Part shown: piece by piece, positions 63,490 to 64,000 of the stretch
Position numbering within the stretch: the first letter of the stretch is position 1
Layout of the letters: every line of letters starts with the position of its first letter
Source of the DNA: an uncultured Granulosicoccaceae bacterium
GTDB lineage: Bacteria; Pseudomonadota; Gammaproteobacteria; Granulosicoccales; Granulosicoccaceae
DNA: 64,000 bases
Assembly: GCA_938020525.1 (NCBI GenBank)
Contig: CALIHW010000062.1
Location: 1 to 64,000, forward strand
Direction of reading: 5' to 3'
Translations under genes and position numbers: made by a program
The notes under the pieces: model-generated
Told to the model about the DNA's origin: nothing
The model's database searches: none
What the model saw: the letters and a program-made list of their open reading frames with translations, nothing else

Positions 63490-63570
63490 AAGTTACTTTG
63501 TAGCGTTCATGTCGCCTGATCTCAATAGCAGAATCTCGGAGGCTACTATGGATAGTAGCGAGCATCACTT

Positions 63571-64000
63571 ATGAGTAATAAACAAATGCCCCGGTTTATT
63601 GGCCCAGGACAAAAGTCAATTGCGGCACGACCCGGATTAAAACTCGCAGATTATTACATCAGTACTCCCAATGTTGTATTCAACAAGAAACTAACCAGAG
63701 CGGACTTGGCAGTGCTGCCATATGAGTCTTTACCTCTTGCTGTCTGTTCAGCGGCTGCAGTCAGCAGGCAAGCACTCACCAGGATGCAACAATGCATTAA
63801 ACGTATGACACAGGGCAAGTGGGATTCGATCTATGTACCGACCAGGCCTGGGGATGGCAACAATTCTGGTAACGGGATGACCGGAATCTTTTTACAACAG
63901 CCAGGCATGGAGGTCACTGTTAAATCAGGCAAGTCTGATGAATTAAAAACCAAATACTGGTGGCCGAAGATTCGTCGCTATGAATCGCGGTATCGTGTGC
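63571..64000 (+). CDS. Truncated unknown gene, runs past the window end
   Basis: An uninterrupted frame of at least 143 codons starts at ATG 63571 (MSNKQMPRFIGPGQKSIAAR) and is still open at the right edge. The family is not recognised. The visible part has a central basic region (RMQQCIKRMTQGKWDSIYVPTR), a Gly/Asn-rich turn (PGDGNNSGNGMTG) and WWPKIRRYESRY. No signal or membrane segment is seen. It lies 81 bases after the JmjC-like gene on the same strand, so it may be the third member of that module. Confidence 0.6.
   Translation, partial: MSNKQMPRFIGPGQKSIAARPGLKLADYYISTPNVVFNKKLTRADLAVLPYESLPLAVCSAAAVSRQALTRMQQCIKRMTQGKWDSIYVPTRPGDGNNSGNGMTGIFLQQPGMEVTVKSGKSDELKTKYWWPKIRRYESRYRV

Overview
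This 64 kb window looks like the chromosome of a free-living, probably marine gammaproteobacterium. The base composition is near 50% GC, and the genes are typical of that group: a tripartite tricarboxylate transporter, molybdopterin oxidoreductases, a LOV-domain hybrid kinase, DUF3131 proteins and class III cyclase/AAA/TPR regulators. No rRNA, tRNA or CRISPR array is visible. The genus cannot be fixed from the sequence. Genes sit in short operons separated by unusually many small repeats and gene remnants.

Layout. (1) 1-2.8 kb: a secreted protein with two DxDGDG-type repeats, among several mobile-element ends sharing a TAGCC(C/T)GG..TTATTCATGA terminus. One of these ends recurs at 49.26 kb, just before the defence operon. 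(2) 2.8-9.5 kb: an orphan protein, a glutaredoxin, then on the minus strand a TctCAB-type solute uptake system downstream of an MhpA-like flavin hydroxylase and a type I extradiol ring-cleavage dioxygenase. This is probably an aromatic acid uptake and cleavage unit. (3) 9.9-13.8 kb: an isoquinoline 1-oxidoreductase-type molybdo-hydroxylase (2Fe-2S subunit, Tat-exported catalytic subunit, dihaem cytochrome c), with a divergent MerR regulator and a textbook MerR promoter. (4) 13.9-14.8 kb: an MsrA-like protein and a probable decayed ORF. (5) 15.3-21.5 kb: a five-gene envelope operon with a coiled-coil membrane protein, a membrane-anchored beta protein, an acyltransferase-3, a DUF3131 protein, and a DUF3131-fragment/Ala-Lys-Glu coiled-coil/outer-membrane beta-barrel fusion. 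I see it as a candidate undescribed polysaccharide modification or export system.

(6) 21.6-31.7 kb: a serine beta-lactamase-like hydrolase, an OmpA-family protein, a KefB-type antiporter, a GAF-LOV-PAS-PAS-HK-REC hybrid kinase, a frameshifted Spondin_N pseudogene, a small secreted protein and a GloA-like glyoxalase. (7) 32-39.2 kb: a SAM-cyclase-AAA-TPR regulator followed by a CxxCH lipoprotein and a protein resembling the N-terminal part of VioB/RebD. (8) 39.6-43.5 kb: a YqhA-family protein, a pentapeptide protein, an anti-sigma-like fragment, and a Tat-exported isochorismatase-like hydrolase divergent from an AraC regulator with a 41-bp-spaced direct repeat. (9) 43.6-48.9 kb: an atypical SDR and an amine oxidase divergent from a double cupin, then a CMD protein, a VOC protein and a TetR regulator. 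Two copies of one 14-bp palindrome sit in the divergent promoter region, and a 168-bp palindromic element supplies the cupin stop codon.

(10) 49.4-57.5 kb: a complete four-gene Wadjet-type (type III-like, JetC-A-B-D) SMC anti-plasmid system, flanked by an IS-like end on one side and a DUF4143/AAA_14 ATPase remnant on the other. (11) 58-64 kb: a lipoprotein, then a second cyclase-AAA-TPR protein whose cyclase domain lacks key residues. It is tightly followed by a JmjC-like oxygenase and a truncated unknown gene, which together look like a second uncharacterised signalling/modification module.
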